This document shows positions 7,773 to 14,938 of a DNA stretch of 32,848 nt, in pieces (position 1 is the first letter of the stretch; every line of letters starts with the position of its first letter). Position numbers and translations under genes: made by a program. Source of the DNA: Beijerinckiaceae bacterium (lineage in GTDB: Bacteria; Pseudomonadota; Alphaproteobacteria; Rhizobiales; Beijerinckiaceae); the NCBI GenBank assembly GCA_947456505.1, contig CANGTC010000023.1:1-32848 (forward strand). The letters run 5' to 3'. The notes under the pieces are model-generated. The model searched no databases and was not told the DNA's origin. It was given only the letters and a program-made list of their open reading frames with translations.

Positions 7773-8699
7773 ATGCACAAATGGGTGGCCCTCGGTCTTC
7801 TGTCCTGCCTCGCCGTCGCTGGGGCGGGATGGATTCTGAGCGCCCCCAAACCGGTGATCGCCTCCACAGCGCCCGCCCTTGAACAGGGCGGCGATGCGGG
7901 GCGTGGAAAACTGTTCTTCGACGTCGGCGGCTGCGCCTCCTGCCATGCGACGCCCGGTCAGGACGACCGGCTTAAACTGGGCGGCGGGCTGGAGCTGAAA
8001 TCGCCTTTCGGTACTTTCATCGCGCCCAACATCTCATCCCACAAGTCAGATGGAATCGGCGGCTGGAAAGTCGCCGATCTCGTCAACGCCATGCAGGCGG
8101 GCGTCTCGCCCTCGGGCGAGCACTATTACCCGGCCTTTCCTTACACAACATATGCAAAAGCGCAGGTCGAGGACATCCGGGACCTCATGGCCTATCTGCG
8201 GACCCTGCCGCCAGTTGCGGGCAAGGCGCCCGCGCACAGGATAGGCTTCCCCTTCAACATCCGTCGGGGCCTGGGCCTTTGGAAACTCGCAAGCCTCAAT
8301 CCGCGTCCACTCACGCCCGACTCCCAACAGAGCGCCGAATGGAATCGCGGGCGCTATCTGACGGAGGCCTTCGGCCATTGCGCCGAATGTCACTCCGCGC
8401 GCGACTTCAAGGGGACCATTATCGCCGATTTCCGCTACGCAGGCGGGCCGGACATGGAGGGGGCTAACTGGGTGCCCAACATCACCCAGCACAAGGACGG
8501 CGTCGCCGAGTGGTCGGCCAAGGACATCGCCTGGATGCTCAAGAGCGGCGACACGCCCGATGGCGACGTGGTCGGCGGGTCCATGAAGTCTGTGGTCAAA
8601 AATATGGCCGAGTTGCCTGATGCGGACCGGAACGCCATCGCGGCCTATGTCAAGGCGCTGCCCGAGCGCGCCAGCCCGCCCAAACCCGCCAAGAAATAG
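7773..8699 (+). CDS. Diheme cytochrome c (membrane-anchored or secreted)
   Basis: A 308-residue protein with an N-terminal hydrophobic segment (about residues 5-24) and two class I heme domains: CASCH at 54-58 and CAECH at 203-207. Each is followed by the APNIS/VPNITQH-type segment seen in cytochrome subunits of periplasmic alcohol, aldehyde and gluconate dehydrogenases. The C-terminus is Pro/Lys-rich (PPKPAKK). No dehydrogenase subunit lies nearby, so the electron donor is unknown. A GAGG site lies about 10 bp upstream of the ATG. The pairing with the class II cytochrome just upstream suggests a two-protein periplasmic electron relay; the terminal acceptor is not visible. Confidence 0.85.
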   Translation: MHKWVALGLLSCLAVAGAGWILSAPKPVIASTAPALEQGGDAGRGKLFFDVGGCASCHATPGQDDRLKLGGGLELKSPFGTFIAPNISSHKSDGIGGWKVADLVNAMQAGVSPSGEHYYPAFPYTTYAKAQVEDIRDLMAYLRTLPPVAGKAPAHRIGFPFNIRRGLGLWKLASLNPRPLTPDSQQSAEWNRGRYLTEAFGHCAECHSARDFKGTIIADFRYAGGPDMEGANWVPNITQHKDGVAEWSAKDIAWMLKSGDTPDGDVVGGSMKSVVKNMAELPDADRNAIAAYVKALPERASPPKPAKK

Positions 8700-8780
8700 C
8701 CTATGGCGGCATCCGCGTTGACAGGCGGGTCTGTAACTGCATGAGTTCCGCTCATCTTTGCATCTCAGATGGACATGGAC

Positions 8781-8999
8781 ATGAAAAAAGCCGCCGCCAT
8801 TCTTTGCATGACCCTTGGCTTCCTCGTCATCGAAGCCAATCAGGCCAGCGCTTTCTATTGCGAAGCGCGCGGCACGACCGGGGCCAGAGGCTGGGGCCAA
8901 TCCCCCAGTCCGGAGCGGGCGCGTCGGATCGCCCTGCGCGAATGCGCCGTTCGCACGCCCAGGCGCGCTGTATGCCGGATCATGTTCTGCACGCGCTAA
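8781..8999 (+). CDS. Small secreted cysteine-containing protein of unknown function
   Basis: About 72 residues from the ATG at 8781; ATGs at 8769 and 8775 lie in the same frame and would add MDMD. It starts with a clear signal peptide (MKKAAAILCMTLGFLVIEANQASA) followed by a short basic mature part. Four cysteines remain (FYCEAR, LRECAV, AVCRIM, FCTR) and could form two disulfides. The mature sequence resembles the small exported proteins, common in alphaproteobacteria, with a YCxA...GWG...A...AL..C pattern, but I cannot name the family. No strong ribosome site marks one start. It lies 81 bp after the diheme cytochrome gene; cotranscription is possible but unproven. Confidence 0.6.
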   Translation: MKKAAAILCMTLGFLVIEANQASAFYCEARGTTGARGWGQSPSPERARRIALRECAVRTPRRAVCRIMFCTR

Positions 9000-9055
9000 G
9001 CGTAAGATAAGTCGCTTCACGCATCTGCAAAAATTGTACGCTGTAAAAAGATCAA

Positions 9056-9078
9056 GGGGCGACCTTGAGGCGCGCCCC
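9056..9078 (-). terminator. Hairpin downstream of the second MetE-like gene
   Basis: GGGGCG (9056-9061) pairs with CGCCCC (9073-9078). Read on the minus strand it lies 28 bp after the stop of the gene at 9106-10215 and is followed within a few bases by a run of five T (plus-strand AAAAAG at 9045-9050), a plausible intrinsic terminator. Confidence 0.5.
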
Positions 9079-9105
9079 CATGTTTCATGGCGACTTTTAT
9101 CAGCC

Positions 9106-10215
9106 TTATCCCCAGACCTCGTGCGCGGTCTGCACAACCAGTTCCAGCTTGCGCTTTTCGTCGTCCACCGTGAGGCGGTTGCCGCCAATCGTGGAGGCGA
9201 AACCGCATTGGGGCGATAGCGCCAGACGCTCCACCGGAACGAACTTGCTGGCCTCGTCGATCCTGCGCTTCAGATCGTCTTTGGACTCGAGTTGGGGACG
9301 CTTGGAGGTGACAAGGCCGAGCACTGCCACCTTCTTGCCGCTCAGGAACCGCAGGGGCTCGAAGCCCCCTGCCCGCTCGCTGTCATATTCGAGGAAGAAG
9401 CCGTCCACCTCGATCTCGCCGAAGGCCACTTCTGCAATGGGCTCATAGCCCCCTGACGCGACCCAGGCGCTCTCGTGATTGCCCCGGCACATATGAACCG
9501 CCACCGTCATGTCGGCAGGCCGTCCGCGCACGGAATCGTTGATCAGCTTGGCGTAGATTTTCTGCAGCCCTTGGGGATCCTCACCGATGGCCCTGACATG
9601 CTCGTGGATCTTGGGATCGCAGAGGAAGGGGAAATTGGTCTCGTCGATCTGCACGTAGCGGCAACCCGCAGCATAGAGGGCCGCCAACTCCTCCCGATAG
9701 ACCCGCGCGAGATCGTCGAAATAATCTGCCATATCAGGATAGGCCTTCGGATCGACGCCAGCCCGGCCACTACGGAAATGCACAAGCGTGGGAGAGGGCA
9801 AAGCCTGCTTTGGCGTGAGCCCCGCCTTCTCCGCATGGGGTTTCAGATCAGCGAACTCCTCGCAGGCCAGCGGCCTTGGCCTAGAGAGCTTGCGCTTTGT
9901 GACCACAACTGGCGGCGCCATGACAACAGGCCCGCTTTCATCTTGGAAGGTGGTCTTGAGACCGCCCTCGAAGGCGACGCCCTCGATACGCTCGACAAAA
10001 TCCATGAACCAATGGCGCCGGTGATATTCGCCGTCGGTGCAGACCTTGAGGCCTACCGACTTCTGCAGCATGACCGCTTCATTCACAGCGGCGCTCTCAA
10101 TTGCCCAGAGATCTTCGCGCCGAATCTCGCCCTTTGAAAATCGCTCCCGCGCCGCACGAATGCCATCCGGCCGCAGCAAGGAACCAACAACATCCGCCTT
10201 GAAAGGACCCGACAT
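9106..10215 (-). CDS. MetE C-terminal-domain methyltransferase family, paralogue 2
   Basis: A 369-residue protein of the cobalamin-independent methionine synthase fold, again only the catalytic half. It opens ADVVGSLLRP (7-16). The zinc ligands H241 and C243 (VHMCRGNH), E276 (FLEYDSERAG) and C337 (SPQCGF) are preserved. It differs from paralogue 1 around the active site (CRGNHES against CYGINEG) and at YVQIDETNFPFL against VQIDDPFM, so the two probably use different methyl donors or acceptors. Bacterial proteins with this CRGN pattern (YxjG/YxjH type) are often annotated as methionine synthases, but substrates are seldom shown. The ATG at 10215 is preceded by GGGGGGTGAG. It is downstream of glnII on the same strand, but the glnII terminator makes it a separate transcript. 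Confidence 0.82.
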   Translation of the reverse strand: MSGPFKADVVGSLLRPDGIRAARERFSKGEIRREDLWAIESAAVNEAVMLQKSVGLKVCTDGEYHRRHWFMDFVERIEGVAFEGGLKTTFQDESGPVVMAPPVVVTKRKLSRPRPLACEEFADLKPHAEKAGLTPKQALPSPTLVHFRSGRAGVDPKAYPDMADYFDDLARVYREELAALYAAGCRYVQIDETNFPFLCDPKIHEHVRAIGEDPQGLQKIYAKLINDSVRGRPADMTVAVHMCRGNHESAWVASGGYEPIAEVAFGEIEVDGFFLEYDSERAGGFEPLRFLSGKKVAVLGLVTSKRPQLESKDDLKRRIDEASKFVPVERLALSPQCGFASTIGGNRLTVDDEKRKLELVVQTAHEVWG

Positions 10216-10323
10216 CTCTCACCCCCCGACATTTTTTCTTGAGCGTAAGGTTAGAGAAATCCAGCGGAGGCTGCAATCAGCGAGAACGGGATAATTGGGG
10301 CCGGGTCTTGAGCAAGGCGCAAT

Positions 10324-10362
10324 AAAAAATCGCCCGACGAGGCCTTGGCCTGCGCCGGGCGA
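10324..10362 (-). terminator. Intrinsic terminator of glnII
   Basis: On the minus strand a GC-rich stem (TCGCCCG at 10330-10336 with CGGGCGA at 10356-10362, plus an inner GGCC-rich pairing in the loop) is followed at once by TTTTTT. It lies 15 bp after the glnII stop and is a textbook rho-independent terminator. Confidence 0.88.
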
Positions 10363-10377
10363 CATGTCAGCCGAAGC

Positions 10378-11397
10378 TTACTTGGTTGGGACTGTGGAGA
10401 TCGTCTTCAGAATCTGGGACGCGATGGCGTAGGGGTCCCCCTGAGAGTTCGGACGGCGATCTTCCAGATAGCCCTTATAGTTGTTGTTGACGAAGCTATG
10501 GGGGACGCGGATCGAGGCGCCGCGATCAGCCACGCCATAGCTGAACTGGTGGATCGACTGCGTCTCGTGCTTGCCCGTCAGGCGCATATGGTTATCGGGC
10601 CCATAGACCGCGATATGATCGGCGCGCGCCGCTTCAAAGGCTGCCATGAGCGCCTCGAAATAGGCCTTGCCGCCAACTTCGCGCATATGAGTGGTCGAAA
10701 AGTTCGCATGCATGCCCGACCCGTTCCAGTCGGTGTCGCCGAGCGGCTTGCAGTGATATTCGACGTCGATGCCGTATTTCTCGGTCAGACGCTGCAGCAG
10801 GTAGCGAGCCATCCAGACTTCATCAGCGGCTTTTTTGGAGCCCTTGCCGAAAATCTGGAATTCCCACTGCCCCTTCGCCACTTCAGCGTTGATGCCCTCG
10901 TGATTGATGCCCGCCGCGAGGCAAAGCTCAAGATGTTCTTCTACGATCTGCCGCGCGACGCTGCCCACATTGCTATAGCCGACGCCGGTGTAATAAGGCC
11001 CTTGGGGGGCGGGATAGCCATGCTCGGGGAAGCCAAGCGGGCGGCCGTCCTTGTAGAAGAAGTACTCCTGCTCGAAGCCGAACCAGGCGCCGGGATCGTC
11101 CAGAATGGTGGCGCGGGTGTTGCTCGGATGTGGCGTCTTGCCGTCGGGCATCATGACTTCGCACATGACGAGAACGCCATTGACGCGGGCGCTGTCAGGA
11201 TAGACCGAAACAGGCTTCAGAACGCAATCGGAGCTTCTGCCCTCGGCCTGCATTGTCGAGCTTCCGTCGAAGCCCCAGAGGGGAAGCTGCTCGAGCGTTG
11301 GAAAGTGATCATATTCCTTGATCTGCGTTTTTCCACGCAGGTTCGGCACTGGCGTATATCCGTCGAGCCAAATGTACTCGAGCTTGTACTTAGTCAT
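10378..11397 (-). CDS. glnII: Glutamine synthetase type II (GSII)
   Basis: A 339-residue eukaryotic-type glutamine synthetase that makes glutamine from glutamate, ammonia and ATP in the cytoplasm. Type I enzymes are about 470 residues, so length alone marks GSII. Motifs: WGFDGSST (41-48), the metal-site glutamates in WFGFEQEYF (E109, E111), INAEVAKGQWEFQ (169-181), the substrate loop around NGSGMHANFST and the C-terminal NNNYKGYLEDRRPNSQGDPY region. A GAGGAGAGG ribosome site precedes the ATG. In rhizobia glnII is a second glutamine synthetase induced by nitrogen limitation through NtrC and sigma-54. The -24/-12 promoter at 11471-11485 and the downstream terminator show a monocistronic nitrogen-controlled unit here. 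Unlike GSI, GSII is not controlled by adenylylation. Confidence 0.96.
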   Translation of the reverse strand: MTKYKLEYIWLDGYTPVPNLRGKTQIKEYDHFPTLEQLPLWGFDGSSTMQAEGRSSDCVLKPVSVYPDSARVNGVLVMCEVMMPDGKTPHPSNTRATILDDPGAWFGFEQEYFFYKDGRPLGFPEHGYPAPQGPYYTGVGYSNVGSVARQIVEEHLELCLAAGINHEGINAEVAKGQWEFQIFGKGSKKAADEVWMARYLLQRLTEKYGIDVEYHCKPLGDTDWNGSGMHANFSTTHMREVGGKAYFEALMAAFEAARADHIAVYGPDNHMRLTGKHETQSIHQFSYGVADRGASIRVPHSFVNNNYKGYLEDRRPNSQGDPYAIASQILKTISTVPTK

Positions 11398-11470
11398 TAA
11401 AGCCTCTCCTCGCTAAAGGGCGCTCTGAAGTGGACGGTCGGACGCTCCTACATGGGGCAGGACTGCCTAG

Positions 11471-11485
11471 GCAACGCTCGTGCCA
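11471..11485 (-). promoter_or_regulatory. Sigma-54 (-24/-12) promoter of glnII
   Basis: The minus strand reads TGGCACGAGCGTTGC, an exact match to the sigma-54 consensus TGGCAC-N5-TTGC. The -24 element lies at 11480-11485 and the -12 element at 11471-11474. Transcription should start near 11460, leaving a leader of about 60 nt before the glnII ATG at 11397. I could not pick out an NtrC dimer site with confidence upstream. Confidence 0.92.
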
Positions 11486-11913
11486 AAGTCATCCGCCGAC
11501 GGCTTCCACGATGAATTGATCCAAGCAGACCCGAGATCCCCTTGGTTTGCCGCGTTTTCGGGCATGGAAAAACGAAAGCAAACGACAAACTTGCCGGCGA
11601 TGGGCCTAAGTTGCGACCACTCAGAATTGATTAAAAATTAATCAATCGCCTATTTTTGAATCATAATTGTCCAATAGATGAACATGTCGCCGAATCAAAT
11701 GGCAGTTTTGAATGACGCTCGCCGGATCAGGGAAGGCTTGTTCAAAAGGCCCCGACCAACAATCACCGCCCCATTGGCGCCATGGAGGCCCATCGCCCCG
11801 GCGGCTTGATCACGCGAACCATGCAGCATAGCTTGCATCAGGATATGGGCGCGAAAGGGGTCGAGCGACGAACCGAAAGGCTCGCAATGCGACCCACGCG
11901 TCCCCTGCCCTGA
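11486..11913. other. Intergenic region upstream of glnII
   Basis: Contains the AT-rich activator region expected for a sigma-54 promoter (ATTGATTAAAAATTAATCAAT near 11627-11645 has the look of a bent or protein-binding site, and TTGATTAAAAATTAATCAA is an imperfect palindrome). From about 11700 the sequence is GC-rich with short open frames on both strands; none has a convincing start, family signature or length. No gene is called. Confidence 0.45.
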
Positions 11914-12576
11914 ATGAAAGGCCGTGTATTGAACGTCTTCGATTTGCCCATCTTCAATAATCGCTCGGGCTACCGCGCAGGCATTGAAGACTATCTTTTC
12001 GAAAAGATGAACCGGCTGAGCCTTGAAGGCATAGTCAGTCAGGAAATATTGAAGAACTCGGTCAAAAGTAACCTCAAACACGCCACCTATTATCAGCCGA
12101 TCACCTGCAGAAACCTCAAGCTCATCCTGGACAAGGCAATCAAAACCAAAATTCCTTTTGACTGCTTCATCGATATTGGATCTGGCAAGGGAAAGGCCTG
12201 TTTCTATGCTGCGCAGACTCTCAAATGCAAAAAATTCATCGGGATCGAATTCTCGTTATCGCTTGTGAAAGCAGCAAACAAGAACAAGGCTATATTCGGA
12301 AACCGCAATATCAGCTTTCTGAACGAAGATGCCGCAACCTATACGCTCCCAGAGGCGAAATGCCTGATATTCTTATATAATCCATTCAACGACATCATTC
12401 TGGAAAAATTCGTCGCGAACAATTACGGCCATTTCAAGCGCCACGCCTCCATCATCGCCTATGCCTATGATGTCCATCGCGAAACCCTCCTGCTGAACGG
12501 GTTCAGAACCCTCTTTCGAGCAGCTGACAGGAAGCTTTCTTTGTATCAATTCAAGACCCCGAAGCCACTCTCTTGA
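11914..12576 (+). CDS. Class I SAM-dependent methyltransferase, substrate unknown
   Basis: A 220-residue cytoplasmic protein with a Rossmann methyltransferase core. Motif I is FIDIGSGKGKA (85-95), the acidic residue after strand 2 is in GIEFS (110-114), NEDAA lies at 137-141, and LYNPFND (154-160) occupies the motif IV position. An upstream helix region with YYQPI (59-63) is seen in DOT1-like/small-molecule methyltransferases. The acceptor cannot be told; the NPFND motif resembles an N- or O-methyltransferase. An in-frame TGA lies directly before the ATG, so this is the longest possible start; the ATG at 12007 is a shorter alternative. The gene is AT- and Lys/Asn-richer than its neighbours and stands alone, which hints at horizontal gain. 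Confidence 0.78.
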   Translation: MKGRVLNVFDLPIFNNRSGYRAGIEDYLFEKMNRLSLEGIVSQEILKNSVKSNLKHATYYQPITCRNLKLILDKAIKTKIPFDCFIDIGSGKGKACFYAAQTLKCKKFIGIEFSLSLVKAANKNKAIFGNRNISFLNEDAATYTLPEAKCLIFLYNPFNDIILEKFVANNYGHFKRHASIIAYAYDVHRETLLLNGFRTLFRAADRKLSLYQFKTPKPLS

Positions 12577-12639
12577 CCAGAACTGCCGACTCCCATCTAT
12601 CCTGACAGCGATTATGATTGCGATATCAGGAGCTTGGCT

Positions 12640-13521
12640 TTGGATTCCGAGGAAATGGCCGCAGCCCTGGAGGCAAGCGGCGAATACCGGGTACTACGGA
12701 AAATCAAGCCACGCACCACCCTTGCGCCCGCAGACGGCTCGCCACTCCGCAAGGCTGTCTTCGTAGACGTGGAGACCACCGGTCTGGATCCGGACCGACA
12801 CGAGATCATTGAACTGGCCATGGCGCCTTTCACCTATGGGAAAACTGGCCAAATCTTCAGCATCGGAGAACCTTTCCACCAATTGCGCCAACCAAAAGAC
12901 CCCATTTCCCCCGAAATCACAGCCATCACCGGCATCACAGATGAGATGGTGGCGGGGCACGAGTTTGATAGCCACGCCATAGAGACCTTTATCGAGGATG
13001 CCGACCTTGTGGTCGCTCATAACGCGGCTTTCGACCGCCGTTTCCTCGAAAACTATAGCCCGGTCTTTGAAATGAAACCCTGGGCTTGCTCAATCCAGCA
13101 AGTCGACTGGCGCAGAGAGGGCTTCGAAGGGACGCGTCTGGGCTATCTCGTGGCTGGTGCAGGCTATTTCTACGATAGCCACAGGGCCCTGAATGATTGT
13201 TACGCCGCCATAGAATTGTTGGCCATGCCCCTGCCCCACTCCGGCGAACCAGCCTTCAGGCAATTGCTCGAGAACGCCCGCAAACCCACATGGCGGATAT
13301 GGGCGACCTACGCCCCCTTTGATCTCAAGGACAAATTGCGGGAGCGCGGCTATCGATGGAACGCCGGCGGCGATGGAGCCCTGCGCGCCTGGTATATCGA
13401 TGTCGCCGAGGAGATGAAAGAGCCGGAACTGTTCTTCCTCCAGAGCGAAATCTACCATCGCGAGGTGGATATCCCCACGCGCAGGATCGACGCCTATACG
13501 CGCTTTTCCAACAGAGCCTGA
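12640..13521 (+). CDS. DEDDh 3'-5' exonuclease (DnaQ/epsilon-like) with extra C-terminal domain
   Basis: About 293 residues. The exonuclease domain carries all DEDDh motifs (numbered from the TTG at 12640): D43 and E45 in VDVETTGLD, ISPEITAITGIT (the epsilon-type Exo II approach), HNAAFD (127-132) and H181 with D186 in DSHRALND. It should remove nucleotides 3'-5' from DNA or RNA with two metal ions. Residues beyond about 205 form a small extra domain including RERGYRWNAGG and AWYID, often seen on alphaproteobacterial stand-alone exonucleases; its job is unknown. The start is uncertain: AGGAG at 12628-12632 is best spaced for the TTG at 12640. A TTG at 12634 and an ATG at 12655 are alternatives. 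Confidence 0.85.
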   Translation: MDSEEMAAALEASGEYRVLRKIKPRTTLAPADGSPLRKAVFVDVETTGLDPDRHEIIELAMAPFTYGKTGQIFSIGEPFHQLRQPKDPISPEITAITGITDEMVAGHEFDSHAIETFIEDADLVVAHNAAFDRRFLENYSPVFEMKPWACSIQQVDWRREGFEGTRLGYLVAGAGYFYDSHRALNDCYAAIELLAMPLPHSGEPAFRQLLENARKPTWRIWATYAPFDLKDKLRERGYRWNAGGDGALRAWYIDVAEEMKEPELFFLQSEIYHREVDIPTRRIDAYTRFSNRA

Positions 13522-13776
13522 AGAATAAACTGGGCGCACGGGCCGAGCCGAAAGAAAAAATGTCGCAGCTGCAATAACTTGGGGATAGCAACCGTCCACA
13601 GGCTTCCTCAGTCGCAGTGAATGCTCAATATGGAGAGATGAGGGCTATGAAAGCGTCGGCATTGGATCAACTCCAGGCGGCGCGCCGCTTGAGGTCCTGA
13701 ACCAGAAAATAATCAATCACAGCGAGATGCTCCTGCGGGCATCCGTTCTCAGGTCACGTAGATTGGAATCCACGGA
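13522..13776. other. Intergenic region before the K+ channel gene
   Basis: 255 bp with no convincing gene. A 20-codon open frame begins near 13639 (MRAMKAS...) but shows no family signal. No clear promoter was identified. Confidence 0.4.
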
Positions 13777-14823
13777 ATGCTGATGATCCCGGAAGAAGAG
13801 CAATACCCCACCATCATCCACCGGCTCATTCATGACACCGAGCATCCCGCTTTCAAAGCCTGGACATGGGTTGTCAACGCACTGATATACCTCTCTTGCG
13901 TGGCGATCGCGCTTGAATCCATAGAATCCATTAAAGCGGAGTATCACATGGAGCTTTCAAGCTTCGAGTGGTTCTCGGTAGCCTTTTTCACGCTGGATTA
14001 CGCGTTCAACATTTATGCCGCCGAAAACCGATTTAAATATATCACAAGTTTCTGGGGCACGGTGGATCTGCTGTCGATCATGCCGTCCTTCCTGATGCTC
14101 TTTAATTTTTCATCGGTCCGTGCAACCAAGATCCTTCGCTTGCTGCGCGTCATCCGCATCTTGCGTGTGCTCAAGCTGGCTCGATCCGCCATGAAGGACG
14201 CTAATGCGGCCCGGGATGGCAAGACAAACCAGATCGCAGCCAATCTGCGCATCTATTTCATAGCGCTCTTCTCGGTGCTGATGATCTCGTCCACATTGAT
14301 GTTCTATGTGGAAGGAAGCCTCTATTCGCCTGAAGCCATCGCAGAAGGCCAAATTCATCTCGATGCTGCGGCCGTCGCCAAGGGCGAGCCAGCGGGCGTC
14401 GCCAAATTCACCCCAAGCGACCCACTGACGGGCGCCGCAATACCCGAGGACAAGCGTTTCTTCACTTCGATCCCCGAAACCATGTGGTGGTGCATAGTGA
14501 CGCTGACGACCACCGGCTACGGAGATCTTTATCCCGTGACGATCGGCGGGCGCATCATCGCCGGGGGCACGATGTTGCTCGGCTTGGTCCTCTTTGGCAT
14601 GTTGATGAATATCGTCGGAAAAACGCTGATGGTCATGCTGTTCGGCGAGCCAGTAGGCCACGAAGCCGACGACCAGCCAAAAACACCGGAGGAGAAAATC
14701 GGCGCCGCCCTAGACCTGCTCGCGGACGCGGGGGTCATATCCTACAAATCCGCCTATATGCTTCGAGACATCACACCTGATGAAATCTCCCAGCGGCTGG
14801 AGAACGAAAAAGCCTCCGCATGA
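13777..14823 (+). CDS. Voltage-gated potassium channel (six-TM Kv type)
   Basis: A 348-residue inner-membrane protein with S1 at about 30-47, S2 62-80, S3 88-108, S4 112-136, S5 157-177, pore helix and filter 232-250, and S6 257-288. The filter is TTTGYGD (244-250), the K+ signature. S4 has a positive residue at every third position (R115, K118, R121, R124, R127, R130, K133, R136), a complete voltage sensor. Unusually, an Ala/Gly/Pro-rich insert of about 50 residues (180-231) separates S5 from the pore helix. There is no cyclic-nucleotide or TrkA-N/RCK domain after S6; only about 60 residues follow, ending in a helical segment. It probably conducts K+ under membrane-potential control. The ATG at 13777 is used; 13783 (MIPEEEQ) is equally possible. 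Confidence 0.88.
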   Translation: MLMIPEEEQYPTIIHRLIHDTEHPAFKAWTWVVNALIYLSCVAIALESIESIKAEYHMELSSFEWFSVAFFTLDYAFNIYAAENRFKYITSFWGTVDLLSIMPSFLMLFNFSSVRATKILRLLRVIRILRVLKLARSAMKDANAARDGKTNQIAANLRIYFIALFSVLMISSTLMFYVEGSLYSPEAIAEGQIHLDAAAVAKGEPAGVAKFTPSDPLTGAAIPEDKRFFTSIPETMWWCIVTLTTTGYGDLYPVTIGGRIIAGGTMLLGLVLFGMLMNIVGKTLMVMLFGEPVGHEADDQPKTPEEKIGAALDLLADAGVISYKSAYMLRDITPDEISQRLENEKASA

Positions 14824-14865
14824 AGCCGGGGATCCTGTGAACCTCTCTGAAAGATGATCAGGACC

Positions 14866-14902
14866 GACAATGGCCCGAACGCAGAGCGCTCGGGCCATTG
14901 TC
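14866..14902. terminator. Bidirectional hairpin between the K+ channel and flgE
   Basis: A perfect 13-bp stem, GACAATGGCCCGA (14866-14878) with TCGGGCCATTGTC (14890-14902), around an 11-nt loop. It sits between convergent genes, 42 bp after the channel stop and 37 bp after the flgE stop, and probably ends both transcripts although its T tracts are short. Confidence 0.75.
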
Positions 14903-14938
14903 TTAAACCGCAACGAAGAAACCCCAACCTAGACCTTG

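Noticed and set aside
10345-11400. 351-residue plus-strand open frame opposite glnII
   Set aside because: It is an antisense shadow of a certain gene and covers the glnII terminator.
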